Below are positions 12,108 through 23,599 of a stretch of DNA of 60,000 nt, piece by piece. The notes beneath the pieces are model-generated. The model was not told where the DNA came from. It did not search any database and saw only the letters and a program-made list of their open reading frames with translations. Location of the stretch: positions 27,402,501 to 27,462,500 of the forward strand of contig NC_092672.1 of NCBI RefSeq assembly GCF_964355755.1, read 5' to 3'. Origin of the DNA: Antedon mediterranea (Eukaryota > Echinodermata > Crinoidea > Comatulida > Antedonidae). Within the stretch, counting starts at the first letter, position 1. The number at the start of each line of letters is the position of its first letter. The translations under genes and the position numbers were made by a program.

Positions 12108-12252
12108 TGTTGTATATTGTGCTCTGGGAATGAATGATTACACTAAGTATTTCACTAAGAAATCAGACCATGTGCTAATGTTCAGCCATCTTGTAGAACT
12201 CCTTTATTAGTCTCCAATCCAGTTGTTAAATTGCTAATATGAATATATTACA
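12108..12252 (-). repeat. 5' LTR of the minus-strand gypsy element
   Basis: This is the promoter-side LTR for the minus-strand element, followed on the plus strand by GGAAG. The primer-binding site starts directly inside it. Confidence 0.92.
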
Positions 12253-12299
12253 GGAAGCATCAGTGAAAGTGGGCCGAATCGTCCCGTCACACCTGGGCT

Positions 12300-13810
12300 G
12301 AATCACCCCGCATTTAGCCATTGCTTTAAATAGCAAAGGAAACAAAAACAAAGAATCCATTCAAGAGCCTAACACAACAAATAATGACATTAGTTCAAAT
12401 TAAAAGCAGTTTGCTGAATTTAGCGCTAATTTCAATGATATGAACAACGGAATAGATGAAGTGAACGCCATTGAAATGAACGAGAACATTAGCAGGACAG
12501 ATGGATAATATAAATATATCAGTAGAACAAATGCAAGATAGATTAGTATCTGGAAAAACAAATACACACCTGATGACGAGGATTGACAGTATTGAAGGAC
12601 AGAGCAGACGCAATAATTTATCAATTAAAAGAGATCATCATTTGGAAACAAGATCCAGACCGTGAGACCGATCATCGTTAAATTCGAGAAGTTCAAACAA
12701 AAAGGAGAAGTTTTAGTGAAGACTATTCAGATGGCAATGCGATAAAAGTAACGCAAGCATTCAAACAAAATGAAACAAAAATATAAACTACCGATATTAT
12801 CAAATGAATAGCATGGACCATTAACATTATTCAAGACACTTGCAAAAGATGCAAAAATATATTTATTGCTTTTGTATATTTTCCACATTTGTATGGGATC
12901 CACATATGCAACTTTTTTTATATCCTATCTAACGAACTTTTAAAACTTAAATCGGATCACGACTGCCCTATATTGATAGCAGGGGATTTAATGGGTAGAA
13001 CAGGAACTGAATTAAACAACATTAAAAATGATAATAATTCTACTAATGCATTAAACACAGAAACGAATAAATCGATACACAATATAATGTTGGTAATCAT
13101 GTAAATAAATATGGCAATTATATACTTGAGTTTTGTAAAGAAACAGGCATGAGTATAACTAATAAAAGAATAAATAAAACTGCTACACATTTGTTGGTCA
13201 CCAGAGATGTAGTGTATTTGACTATTAATTAGCTCCATATGAAGAATTTAAAACCACATCTATAATGATAGATAAACGTGTAGAGTCTGACCAAACTTGA
13301 TACATAGTAGACATTGATAATAGTGAATGTCATAATGCTGATCATACAGTAATAACAATAATATTTTGAGAATTTTAAATCAATGTCAATTAAAAGATAA
13401 CTATACAACACCACGACACGTTAGGAGTCGAGTACGAAGCAATATAAAAGGTAGATACTATGTTTAAGAACACGATAACCCGCGAGGGTCACCCCTGTCA
13501 TCGTCACTATTTAACATATTTATGAATGATCTAAGCCACAAAATAAAGATACCGGGAAAAAAACAATTCGGTTTTAAACCTGCTATAATATGTAGATAAT
13601 GTATTACTATATCCAGACACAATAAAGGGCTCAAAAAATGTAACAATACATTTGAAATATTTTGTGACACATGGGGAAATTAAGAACATTTGTTGAAAAG
13701 TGGTATAAAACATTCAGATGGAAGTTGTTGAATCGTCAAAATAAAATCATCCAAGTATTAGGCCTAGAAGGAACAACCATCTGTTTTTAAAGCTAAATGT
13801 TTAGGCATAT
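12300..13810 (+). pseudogene. decayed L1-like non-LTR retrotransposon (ORF1, endonuclease, RT pieces)
   Basis: Pieces of an L1-type element follow in order on the plus strand. An ORF1-like coiled segment has RIDSIEGQSRRNNLSI and then RPIIVKFEKFKQKGEV (12580-12720). An apurinic-type endonuclease piece has DCPILIAGDLMGRTGTELNN (about 12962-13020), and its C-terminal part includes LEFCKETGMSITNKR. An RT piece has RGSPLSSSLFNIFMNDLSHK (about 13480-13545), then YVDNVLLYP where the catalytic YADD should be. Large deletions, stops and frame changes separate them. This is an old relic, and it starts almost at the boundary of the neighbouring gypsy element. Confidence 0.7.
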
Positions 13811-15331
13811 AGTTCGTTTCCATGTAGCCAGAATGTCACAAATTACAATATGCTGAAAATTATTTTGATAGTCATCTACATTAATTTTGTTTGCGTATTT
13901 TGCTTAGTTAATTGATTCGTGAATGAGATAATGTTGTAATTGCTGTTTGCACTCAAACGCAAACACTCAAGACAGGATTATATTTTTTTTAAATAAAAAA
14001 TAGTTTGTAATACCTAATTGATTGAGGAATGAGATTAAAGATGCTGTAATGGTCTTTGAAAACAAAGCTAAGGGGTGGCGCCAAAATGTCGCGACTTGAT
14101 AAGCAAACAATAATAATTTAAACTAAAAGAAAGTAAAAATAAAGATTATCAACTTATAAAATGGTAATAGGAGTATAAAGAAGTAAAGTTTAACTCCCTT
14201 TTCAAAAAATGTTTGAAGAACAATAACAATTACATTTACATAGTAATAATAATAATTATAAAAAGATAACTTATTTTAACATAATTTACACCAGTTTACT
14301 CGTTAGGACAAAACAAGTGTCAATGGTCAGAGGGATTACTTTCGAAATTTAATTCCAATGTGTATCTTACATCATATATACACTTTCATACAATTCGTGT
14401 GTGGTGTCAGCCCCGGTCCTTTTCAAACTTGAATAACATTAGTCAAAGGGGTGTGGTCTGTTACCTATAGTATAATAGACGGGCCTGTCAAGACGTCACA
14501 AACAATCGGATGAATTCGAAAGAATATGTTTTGTTATCAAAAACAAGTAAATTAAATCAAATTATTTAAAAGTATTACTTTTGCTTCTTGTACAAACGTA
14601 AAGTTTTATAGACTAATAATTCTCTAGAAACTGTAATTTTTAGTTAAAATGTTCCGTTAATGCCACTCAGTTGTACCAAATCTATTTTAAATGACACCAG
14701 TGACCCTCTTTACAATAAACTTAATTCCGCATTCGGACACCGACCTCTCGCACCAACCGGTACCTTCTCTCCTTCCTTCCACAAGTCATTCAACTTTTTA
14801 ATAAAAATTGTAAACGTAACTGATAATTTGAAATAAGGTTATTGTTAAATTTTGTTTCATGTTTTATGACATTCTTTTCCTGATTTGTAATTGTTTACTT
14901 TTTATTTATTTATTTGTTTGTTGACCATATACCTTTGAATCAGTGGCACTCAGAATATGCGGTGCGGTCCAGGAAACAAAACAGTACAGAAAATATTGAA
15001 ACTATACCTAAGCTTTTTTTTAACACTTGAAAGATCGATTTAATAACATTGTTTAGACTGAATAAGAGAAAGATTATATCATGTCACCATAAGAGACAAT
15101 TGTGAATACAAATATAAGTTTGAAATTTCAAGCAGCTGTCGAAAGTCAAAAATTAGTCAATTTACAAAACATTATTAAACCAGGTTTTATTATACTAAAT
15201 TGTTTTGACTTTTGTAAACATACAGTCTATAACACACATTATAACATTCTTACTTCATACTTTATTCAGCTAAATGTATAATACTGTACAAATAAATAAC
15301 AGAATAAACAAACATAACATGATTGATGATA
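13811..15331. other. non-coding, with short repeats shared with 5.7-7.5 kb
   Basis: Segments here match DNA at 7330-7470 (13745-13880), 6207-6360 (13905-14070) and 5750-5800 (about 14385-14440). All are in the same orientation, but the order is reversed. This points to small dispersed or rearranged repeats. No coding sequence is seen. Confidence 0.4.
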
Positions 15332-15566
15332 GTGACACACAATCTGCAGTAGAAGTTCAAGCATAATGAAGATGAGGGCTCACTCTCACTAGCTACTAAA
15401 CCAGGTATGGCCAGGTACAGTATATTAAATAATTAGAACACTAATACTGGTGAATACGATCCACTGAATATTTTCAAATATAAAACAAGGGTCAAAATAT
15501 AGATAATTTTTAAGATAATAAAAGGTTAATTAGATTATTTCATTTCATAAGACTATATTATATTGA

Positions 15567-16049
15567 TACGTTCTTATATGCATGCATCCTACAACAACAA
15601 ACAATATAAAATAACGTAAAAATAAAGATTCAAAATAACAAAAGCCACTTATGTCTGTTGCTGGCAATCTCACGCAAATTAATTAGGTCGATAAAATTAT
15701 TTATCTTAACATTTTTGATAAATAAATCATTTCTAAGTGTACTTAACAGATTGGTTTGATGTTTTCCAATTCGCCCTTTTATTGGATTAGAGTGTACTAT
15801 ACCAAACACCAATGCTGAAAAAGCAGGAGTATCTTCACTCATTCTAAGTATATGGCCAAGCATAGACCACCTAAGTTTATTTACATTCTCAGATAAAGGT
15901 TTAGTATTTGTTACCAAATATAACTTATTATTGCTAATCTTTTTCGGATATCTCACATTAATAATAGTTCTTAAGTGAGACCTATGACAGGTATCAGATT
16001 TTGTAAATACACAGTGCGTGGTTTTGTTACATTTTTTGGAATAAAGTTA

Positions 16050-16080
<31 letters not shown>
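15567..16080 (-). mobile_element. truncated non-LTR retrotransposon inserted in the copy A flank
   Basis: The insertion is bounded by ATATTATATTGA on both sides (15555-15566 and 16081-16092). The duplicated flank of copy B has only one such block at the same place, so a 12-bp target duplication is directly visible. Minus-strand coding at 15956-15630 includes LRWSMLGHILRMSEDTPA, the end-of-ORF2 W-LGH-LRM motif of endonuclease/RT elements, followed by a GRIGKHQTNLLSTLRNDL segment. The insertion is younger than the A/B duplication. An AT dinucleotide tract lies at its right edge. Confidence 0.75.

Positions 16081-16082
<2 letters not shown>
16052..16082. repeat. AT dinucleotide microsatellite
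   Basis: An uninterrupted run of about 15 TA units sits at the right boundary of the retroelement insertion. Confidence 0.9.
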
Positions 16083-16089
<7 letters not shown>

Positions 16090-16926
16090 TGAGAATATGG
16101 TTCCATCACTGTTCTCCTCAATCTTTTTAAATAAATATTTAAGTAAATTTATTGGATCGAAAAACATTTACAATAGAACACCACGCAATGTAAGTCTTGT
16201 ATCTGGCATGAACCAGTTTAAATACATTCTCCTTATTTTAATGTTTTGGGTGGAGTTTATCTCTCGTTGTTTTATTTCACAGGGAAGAATTATAAAAATA
16301 GATTTATAGTGTAACTTTTTTGCGATAAGAAAATAGACAACATGTAACATTTTAAAGTGTACACTTAATGTTGCTGTTTTGTTAGACAATTATTAATGTA
16401 AGCTAATTGTAATTAATAAATGTTTTAAGATGATGTGTCTTTATCTCTCATTGATCATATAACAGCTAAAGTCCATTCCAAATTCACTATTTATATCTTC
16501 TAAAGTAAATTTAAATAGTGTAGGATTTTGTTTTAAATTGATTGTTACGGTATTTCAATTGTGTTATCAAAAGTACAACATACTAGTTCTATTGATTTTA
16601 TTTTTTGTATTGTTCTGTCTCAGGTTATTAATTAGTCTATTATTTGTTTAGACAGAAGGCAAGGCAACGGAATAGATTTATTGATTTTACATATCCTTTA
16701 CAATTGAGACATAGGCCTACAAGTCTTGTGAAAACTATATACACAGTTAAAACTAGACTACCGAAGGATCAGGTTGTGATAAATAGTGTGAACATTCTGG
16801 AATTGATAAGTTGTTATTCTTCAGTTAACATTTGTGTTTCTCTTGTTTAAAGTATAGCAGTTGTTATTACTTATTTATTCAAGGTATTGGAACTGTGAGC
16901 CACTAGCACTTGACATAAACCTAATT

Positions 16927-18960
16927 ATGGCAGCTGAAGATAAATCTAAACGATATGATGATTTGGATACAATCGCAGATAAGTTCCTCAAGATGGCCAT
17001 TGGTTCAAGATTTCTTTACATTGCTTCTATTGAAGTTGACCAGAAACTATGGGAAATTGCTTTTAAACAATTACCCTGCATAACTTATCAAAAATATATG
17101 GTGGGAAGTTATTTCGAATCTATGCCTGAGATAATAAGTGGAGATCAAGATTTCATGTATAATCACTCGCATTATCCAGTTGTATTGTGGCCATTTGAAC
17201 CAGCAAGGAAGTATCATAAAGGTGGTTATGTAATGGCTGAGATGAATCCAATGCAACCAGCCTATTTTACATTGAAAGTAAACAGCAACTGGCCTTTGGA
17301 TGAGTCTTTAAATAATGTTATGAAGAATAATTATATAATGCCTGATGCTTTTATAAGAGCAGATGAATTCTTTTATTCTCGTAACTCCAGAAAACATGGT
17401 CCTTCAGTAGAAGTACTTAAAAAGCACTATAATACTGATAGCACATTATGTTTGAAATGTCAGTCATGGCCATTTCATTCAAAAGATTTTTTCACAAGAG
17501 AAAGAAAAACTAGCTGGCCAACAAGAAATGTTGCTAAACTTGATAGTCTAGTAGTTGGTATTGGACACCCAGGTAGTACATTGACAGAATTTGAATGGAG
17601 GTTATCTTTTTCTTTGGCTGAAAGAGAACTCTGTTTTAAACTTAGTGAGCCATATGCTAGATGCATGTGTGCTTTAAAGGCAACAAAAAAGACAATGCCA
17701 TTTAGTGAATCTGATTCACCATCACCATTCTGTTCTTACTTTATTAAGACAGCTTGCTTCTGGATGTGTGAAACGTTTCCTACTGAAGGTCATAGCACTA
17801 TGGACTTGATTAGAAAGACACTTGATTGGCTGATAAAATGCTATCAACAAAGGGACCTTCCTCATTATTTTATTAGCAAACAGAATTTGATTGGACATTT
17901 ATCAAGAAAATCATGTAAAAGAGTGATATATTCATTGAAAGCGATTAAACAAGACCTTTGGAGTAATGTAATGTCAGGTGTTGCAGCTGCAACTGGTGAC
18001 TTCATCAACATCTTTCGTTGTATTCTCAACATCCCACTCCAACTCAATAGTCCTAGTGACTATGCTAAACTGGAGTCTATTCTACTGAAAAGCAGAAATG
18101 ATATTGAAGTGATGAAAGATGTTTTAGTCACGAGCAATGATGATTTCTTCAGTTGGAATCAACTGTCATGTCTATCTACTTTGCATTTTGCAGAAATTAG
18201 CTATATTATAGAAGAATACATACATGAAAACGTTGATCCACTGGACATTCTTAAACTTAAACTAGATGAAATCATTGAATCAGTCTTGAAATGTGACAAC
18301 TTAGTACCAAAAGGCTACAAGAAAGTATTTGAGCATAGCTTGTATTGCTGTTTAGGAGATGCTTATATAGGATTTTTGAAAAGCTTGCAAGTAACTGGCA
18401 ACTACAATCTGCATGACTACCTCAGTAAGCCATTGGATTGTTATGAGAAAGGATCAGAGCTTGTGTACCCTGAGGATGGATGGAGTGATCAGGGTATAGG
18501 TATCAAGATTAATGTAATTAAATATTACTATTTAATGAATGATGAAGAAAAACTGAAAGAGATGCTTGCCAAGTTTGAACGAGTACTTCATAAAGTCAAA
18601 AGAGACAAAGATGTAATAACAAAACTTAGAAAGGTTATAGTATGTACTGAAGATATACACTTTGATGTTGCTTGGAGCATTGATAAGGACATATTTGATC
18701 TTGCCAAGAGTTCATTCACAATGTTCCACAATAATCCAATTGTCTTCATATTTTATGTTAGTGCAAAATTATCTCTAAAAGATGGAGATATTTATGGAGC
18801 TTATGTAAACTTAAATGAAATGAAGTCAAGTTTGACTGTGATTGATCATTGTAGGCCTCCTACAGATTATGAGGTAACACAATCATTAATTAAAGTTATA
18901 GAAAGACTATTGTTTAAGTGTTTGTATGGGTTTTGGAAAGCTTATGTAGAAAGCTCTTAA
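16927..18960 (+). CDS. Mab-21 domain / cGAS-like receptor family protein, copy A (intact)
   Basis: This is a single-exon gene of 677 codons. ATG 16927 is chosen because it aligns with the starts of copies B and C; in-frame sequence upstream lacks an ATG. Residues 1-130 look like the nucleotidyltransferase half of the Mab-21 family: GS at 60-61 (MVGSYFES) and an acidic pair D73/D75 (SGDQDFMY), then GGYVMAEMNPMQPAYFTLKV. The helical half has CLKCQSWPFHS (175-185), IGHPGS, EWRLSFSLAERELC (223-236), FIKTACFWMCE and LPHYF (311-315). About 330 further residues form a helical, TPR-like extension (YEKGSELVYP, WSDQGIG, NVIKYYYLMNDEEKLKEML). Family members with the full catalytic triad make cyclic dinucleotides on sensing nucleic acid. 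The third acid was not assigned here, so catalysis is open. No signal peptide or membrane segment; probably cytosolic. Confidence 0.88.
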   Translation: MAAEDKSKRYDDLDTIADKFLKMAIGSRFLYIASIEVDQKLWEIAFKQLPCITYQKYMVGSYFESMPEIISGDQDFMYNHSHYPVVLWPFEPARKYHKGGYVMAEMNPMQPAYFTLKVNSNWPLDESLNNVMKNNYIMPDAFIRADEFFYSRNSRKHGPSVEVLKKHYNTDSTLCLKCQSWPFHSKDFFTRERKTSWPTRNVAKLDSLVVGIGHPGSTLTEFEWRLSFSLAERELCFKLSEPYARCMCALKATKKTMPFSESDSPSPFCSYFIKTACFWMCETFPTEGHSTMDLIRKTLDWLIKCYQQRDLPHYFISKQNLIGHLSRKSCKRVIYSLKAIKQDLWSNVMSGVAAATGDFINIFRCILNIPLQLNSPSDYAKLESILLKSRNDIEVMKDVLVTSNDDFFSWNQLSCLSTLHFAEISYIIEEYIHENVDPLDILKLKLDEIIESVLKCDNLVPKGYKKVFEHSLYCCLGDAYIGFLKSLQVTGNYNLHDYLSKPLDCYEKGSELVYPEDGWSDQGIGIKINVIKYYYLMNDEEKLKEMLAKFERVLHKVKRDKDVITKLRKVIVCTEDIHFDVAWSIDKDIFDLAKSSFTMFHNNPIVFIFYVSAKLSLKDGDIYGAYVNLNEMKSSLTVIDHCRPPTDYEVTQSLIKVIERLLFKCLYGFWKAYVESS

Positions 18961-21712
18961 ATAGAAACCTATGCAATTACCTAGATTGTAAACAGAGATA
19001 AAGGTGACGGTAAGATTAAAAGAATTACTCATCTGAGAGAATTATTGTCACTGTATTTAAATTAGGTATGCAACCCACACAGCAGTTATTAGATTAAACA
19101 AATATAATATATATTGTTACTGAGATCATGCCTCATTTACGTATCTTGTATTGATTATGCTTTATAGTTTCTAGTTATTATCAGGATATGTCCTGCTTGC
19201 ATTACACCTTATTATGGATATGACGTATGTACAAAAAGAAATATCGCGTCCTGCTTCGTTTTTAATTTACATATCATTTACATCAATACAGCAAAGTGTG
19301 CTAGTCTTTGGTTCAGCTTTGTTTCTTTGTTAGTAGTTCGTTATCATTTTTTTATCCAGCTCAGAAACTTTTTGTTGCATACAGTAGTTTGCACATCTCA
19401 TATTATATTATTAGTAAAGCTAGTACATTGTTATACCCGCACATAACAGTAAACTACATGTAAATAATAGAGTAAACATTAAATGCATAGGCCTAAATTA
19501 ACGTTATGGATTGTTTGTTTGATATGAGTCCATATGTATGTGAAATGCAGCAAACTCAAGTCAATTATAGTAAAACAGTAGTATAATACAACTTACTGGA
19601 ATAAATCCTTTTATAAAGAAAGAAAAACATTAATTACAAAGATTCATTGATTAGTTAGACAGGAATTAAAGCCTGGTTCGGAGACTATAAGATGTCATAG
19701 AGCAAGAACTTGTTTTGTGTCAAGCTTACATCGATAAACAATAACAAATTATGCGATTACCAGTAGGCTACACAAAACGACTATGGAATAGACATTATTT
19801 AACCAATTTAATTAAGTAACCTTAATGTAAAATAACAAAATATACGCAGTTGACCGCTCCCTACTATTAGTCATACATTTAGAGAAGCCTTTATAGAGGC
19901 ATTGATGAATAAAGTCTATCTGGATAGTGACTGTAGAATGGACCCGACACGACCAGTACTTCAGCCTTAGATAGGAGATTGGAATGTTTTATTAGAAATA
20001 ATGTTTGTTGTAATGTAGGCCTATTGTTTGTGATTAGAAACATGTACATACAGCAGCTGTTTCAATATACATTATAATAATAGTATGAATTTGTATTGTG
20101 ATTAATTAATTAGCCGATACCTTGAATACAAACTTTTTAATTAAGATTATTGAAAAAACTGTTGGTTGTTATTTAGAAATCTCTTCGAAATATGAACCTA
20201 TGTAGTACTGTAGGTCTGTGTCACCCGAGTTTGTAAAAATCAAGTCTTAAAACAAAACATGTTCTGGAATTTTGCATGTTTTAGAAAATGATAACAATGC
20301 TGTAGTACTATTTCAAAAAAATTATTTAAGCAGGAGTTACTAGTACAATATTATTACCAAACTGTGCCTTTTATAAATAAATGTAAAACATTTTCGGTAT
20401 ACTATTGGAATTTCTATACTTTACAACAATCCTAAACTTTCAAGCTGTAAACATTTCTTATTTCATGCTTTTTTTGCAATTATATAATTGACTATACTCG
20501 TGCAGTACCAATCTGACAAATATAATAAGCCTACACAAACTACCTTTGTATGATTTTTAAGAAAGATACCATGACAGTAAACGTGACATTATGTTTTTAT
20601 TTTTTAGGAAGTAAATTGATTTTTAACGAATATAATTTGGGGTTCTGTAACAATTATAATTGATAACAAATATACAATAGGTAGTACCATGCCGATCATC
20701 AATTAAATTCTTTTAAAGGTTAACAAGAATACTGTCTTTATTTTTCCGTTGTGTTTCCTTGGTGCAGCCGACAACCTTTTAAAAAATCAAACTGTGTGTC
20801 AACTAATGAAGAATTAATGACGACCTTTCCTTATAAAGTAATAACTGTTGTTACATTCGTATCCATTAATATCTTGTGTATGGCAAATAAACGGAATGGT
20901 AAATAATTAGACGATCAAACATTTTCCAAAGTAAAGATATTTTCAGAATTATAAAACGTTTATCACATAAAAAGAAAGATGGAGTTTCTACTCGATAATC
21001 TTACAAGTGGTAAACTTTTATGAAGATTGTATAAGAATTACAGTTTCGTGCTTTTCAATTCAACAGAATGTCTGCACTAATGCATGCATTTGTGTTTACC
21101 AATTGAAGCCTACTCTACACTAGAATCGTGTTTTTTTTTGTGCATATTTCAAGCTTGCTATAGTTTGGAGAAGGTTGTGCTTCAAAATGCCTATTTAGTA
21201 CAATAAAAGGTAGACTTAATCCTAGCAGTTAGTAAGACTAAGATACGCCACGCCTACTAGATATTCCTATAATGATTTGTTTGCCTGTTTATCTTAATAT
21301 TATATTTATTATACACAAAATATGTATAAAGATAAAATAACTTTTAGGTTTAGATTATTTTAGGTAAGATATGCCATGCCTTCTATAATTAATAGACATA
21401 GGGATTTTGTAATTTCTACCATGTTAATTATTAAGATTTGTTTTAATGTATTCATTTATTTTTTATTTATTTGCTTTGAAGCCATGGTACTACAATCTTA
21501 TACATTATTGATTTATGACCTTATTAAAGTAACACTCGATATAATTTCGATAGTTTATTTTTGTTTGGAGCTTCTTTTTATTTCCTGTTCCATCCGTCGA
21601 TGCGCTACGCACGTAATTGTATTGCCATATGATGATTTATGCCCTGAAATGTATGAGTACCAAATTATATTTAATTGTGATTCATGGCTGTGAAGATATG
21701 ATTACAAACGTG
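18961..21712. other. 3' flank of copy A; no further gene seen
   Basis: Two segments are duplicated elsewhere. 19255-19340 matches the end of pseudogene B (about 23345-23427), and 19555-19800 matches 28497-28775 downstream of decayed copy E. The 21376-21693 stretch can be read as a hydrophobic 105-residue peptide, but it has no family signature and is treated as chance. Confidence 0.45.
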
Positions 21713-22698
21713 GTGACACACAATTTGCAGTACAAGTTCAAGCATAATGAAGATGAGGGCTCACTATCACTAGCTACTAAGCCAAGTATTTCCAGGTACA
21801 GTATATTAAATAATCAAAACACAGGTAATACTGGTGAATACGATCCACTGAATATTTTCAAATATAAAACAAGGGTCAAAATATAGATAATTTTCAAGAT
21901 AATAAAAGGTCAATTAGATTATTTCATTTCATAAGACTATATTATATTGAGAATATGGTTCCATCACTGTTCTCCTCAATCATTTTAAATAAATATTTAA
22001 GTAAATGTATTGGATCGAAACATTTACAATAGAACACTACGCAATGTAAGTCTTGTATCTGACTAGTTTAAATACATTCCTATTTTAATGTTTGTTGGAG
22101 TTTATCTCTCGTTGTTTATTCCACAGGTAAGAATTATAAAAAATAGATTTATAGTGTAACTTTTTTGCGATAAGTCAATAGAACAAAATGTAAGTGCACA
22201 CTTAATGTTGCTGGTTTTTTAGACAATTAATAATGTAAGCTAATTCTAATTAATCAATGTATTAAAATGATGTGTATTTATCTCTCAATGATCATATACA
22301 AGTTAAAGTACATTCCAAATTCACTTCTATTTATAGCTTCTAAAGGAAATTGCAAACATACTAGGTTTATTGATTTTAATTTAAGTATTGTTCTCCCTCA
22401 GGTGGTTAATTAAGTTATTATTTGTTTATACAGAAGACAAGGTAACGGAATAGATTTATTGATTTTACATATCCTTTACAATTGAGACATACAAGTCTTG
22501 TGAAAACTATATACACAGTTATAACTAGACTACCGAAGGATCAGGTTGTGATAAATAGTGTGAACATTCTGGAATTGATAAGTTGTTATTCTTCAGTTAA
22601 CATTTGTGTTTCTCTTGTTTAAAGTATAGCAGTTGTTATTACTTATTTATTCAAGGTATTGGAACTGTGAGCCACTAGCACTTGCCATAAACACTATT
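21713..22698 (+). repeat. duplicated 5' flank of Mab-21-like copy B
   Basis: This matches 15332-16926 upstream of copy A nearly base for base, apart from small indels and the absence of the 514-bp insertion. It shows that copies A and B arose by duplication of a unit that included about 1 kb of upstream DNA. Confidence 0.85.
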
Positions 22699-23427
22699 AT
22701 GGCAGCTAAACGATATGATGATTTGGATACAATCGCAGATAAGTTCCTCAAGATGGCCATTGGATCAAGATTTCTTTACATTGCTTCTATTGAAGTTGAC
22801 CAGAAACTATGGGAAATTGCTTTTAAACAATTACCCTACATAACTTATCAAAAATATTTGGTGGGCAGTTATTTCGAATCTATGCCTGAGATAATAAGTG
22901 GAGATCAAGATTTCATGTATAATCACTCACATTATCCAGTTGTATTGTGGCCATTTGAACCAGCAAGGAAGTATCATAAAGGTGGTTATGTAATGGCTGA
23001 GATGAATCCAATGCAACCAGCCTATTTTACATTGGAAGTAAAAGGCAAATGGCTTTTGAGTTAGTCTTAAATAATATTTTGAAGAATAATATATAATATA
23101 ATAATAATATAATGCCCGATGCTTTTATAAGGGCAGATGAATTCTTTTATTCTCTTAACTCCAAGAAAACACGGTCCTTCAGTAGAAGTATTTAAAAAAG
23201 CTTTAATACAGATAGCACATTATGTTTGAAAAGTCAGTCATGCCCATTTCATTCAAAAGATTTTTGACAAAATAGTTGGCCAACACAAGATATTTTAAGA
23301 ACAAATTCTGAACTTGATTTTCTTGACTTTCCTGCTTATTTTCTAGTTTATATATCATTTACATCAATACAGCAAAGTGCACAAGCCTTTGGCTGAGCTT
23401 CATTTGTTTCTTGTTAATAGTGTAACG
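22699..23427 (+). pseudogene. Mab-21-like copy B, truncated and frameshifted
   Basis: The ATG at 22699 opens a reading nearly identical to copy A (MAAKRYDDLDTIADKFLKMA; five codons fewer near the start). It keeps the VGSYFES and SGDQDFMY motifs. A stop at 23062-23064 ends the frame where copy A reads NWPLDESL. Homology continues with indels and stops through the CLKC region to about 23330. It then jumps to DNA that matches the 3' flank of copy A at about 19255. Roughly 1.7 kb, including the helical half of the Mab-21 domain and the C-terminal extension, is therefore deleted. At best it could yield a catalytic-half peptide; most likely it is dead. Confidence 0.88.
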
Positions 23428-23599
23428 AAAATTCGCTCTCGGGTTCGTTCCATTTTTGGGGAAGGGTCTGCGGTACCACGAATGAACGAAACACACAAAT
23501 CAATTACAATCTATGAAGTGACCTCCTTTATTTGATTTCTAATTATTGGTACAAGTGATTATAATAATTAGTTTGATTAGTTCTGCTATTACGCCGGAC

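Larger units (their letters stand above)
8182..12252 (-). mobile_element. complete but defective Ty3/gypsy LTR retrotransposon
   Basis: The 145-bp LTRs (8182-8326 and 12108-12252) start TGTTG and end TTACA and differ at one base by eye. The element is flanked by GGAAG on both sides (8177-8181 and 12253-12257), a 5-bp target duplication. In minus orientation the order is LTR, primer-binding site, gag, zinc knuckle-protease-RT, integrase, polypurine tract (AAAAGAAGGAAG, just outside 8326), LTR. Total length is 4,071 bp, short for the family because part of pol is missing. Near-identical LTRs next to broken genes suggest it moved recently using proteins from an intact relative. Confidence 0.93.
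15332..16926 (+). promoter_or_regulatory. 5' flank of Mab-21-like copy A
   Basis: Almost the whole stretch is matched at 21713-22698, upstream of copy B, with small indels. The one large difference is an inserted element at 15567-16080. Both flanks keep a GTAAGTCTTGTATCTG donor-like site (about 16190 and 22046) and a pyrimidine-rich CACAG acceptor-like site about 90 bases later, so a small 5' UTR intron is possible. The promoter itself was not located. Conservation over about 1 kb may reflect recent duplication and not constraint. Confidence 0.45.

Noticed and set aside
12889-13104. A short independent plus-strand gene
   Set aside because: It contains ILIAGDLMGRTGTE, the endonuclease motif of a decayed L1-like element whose other pieces flank it.
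16861-16926. Extension of copy A to a start upstream of the ATG
   Set aside because: The in-frame upstream codons contain no ATG. The ATG at 16927 aligns with the starts of copies B and C.
21376-21693. A 105-residue hydrophobic membrane protein
   Set aside because: The hydrophobicity follows from T-rich codons. No start context, homologue or family motif was recognised.
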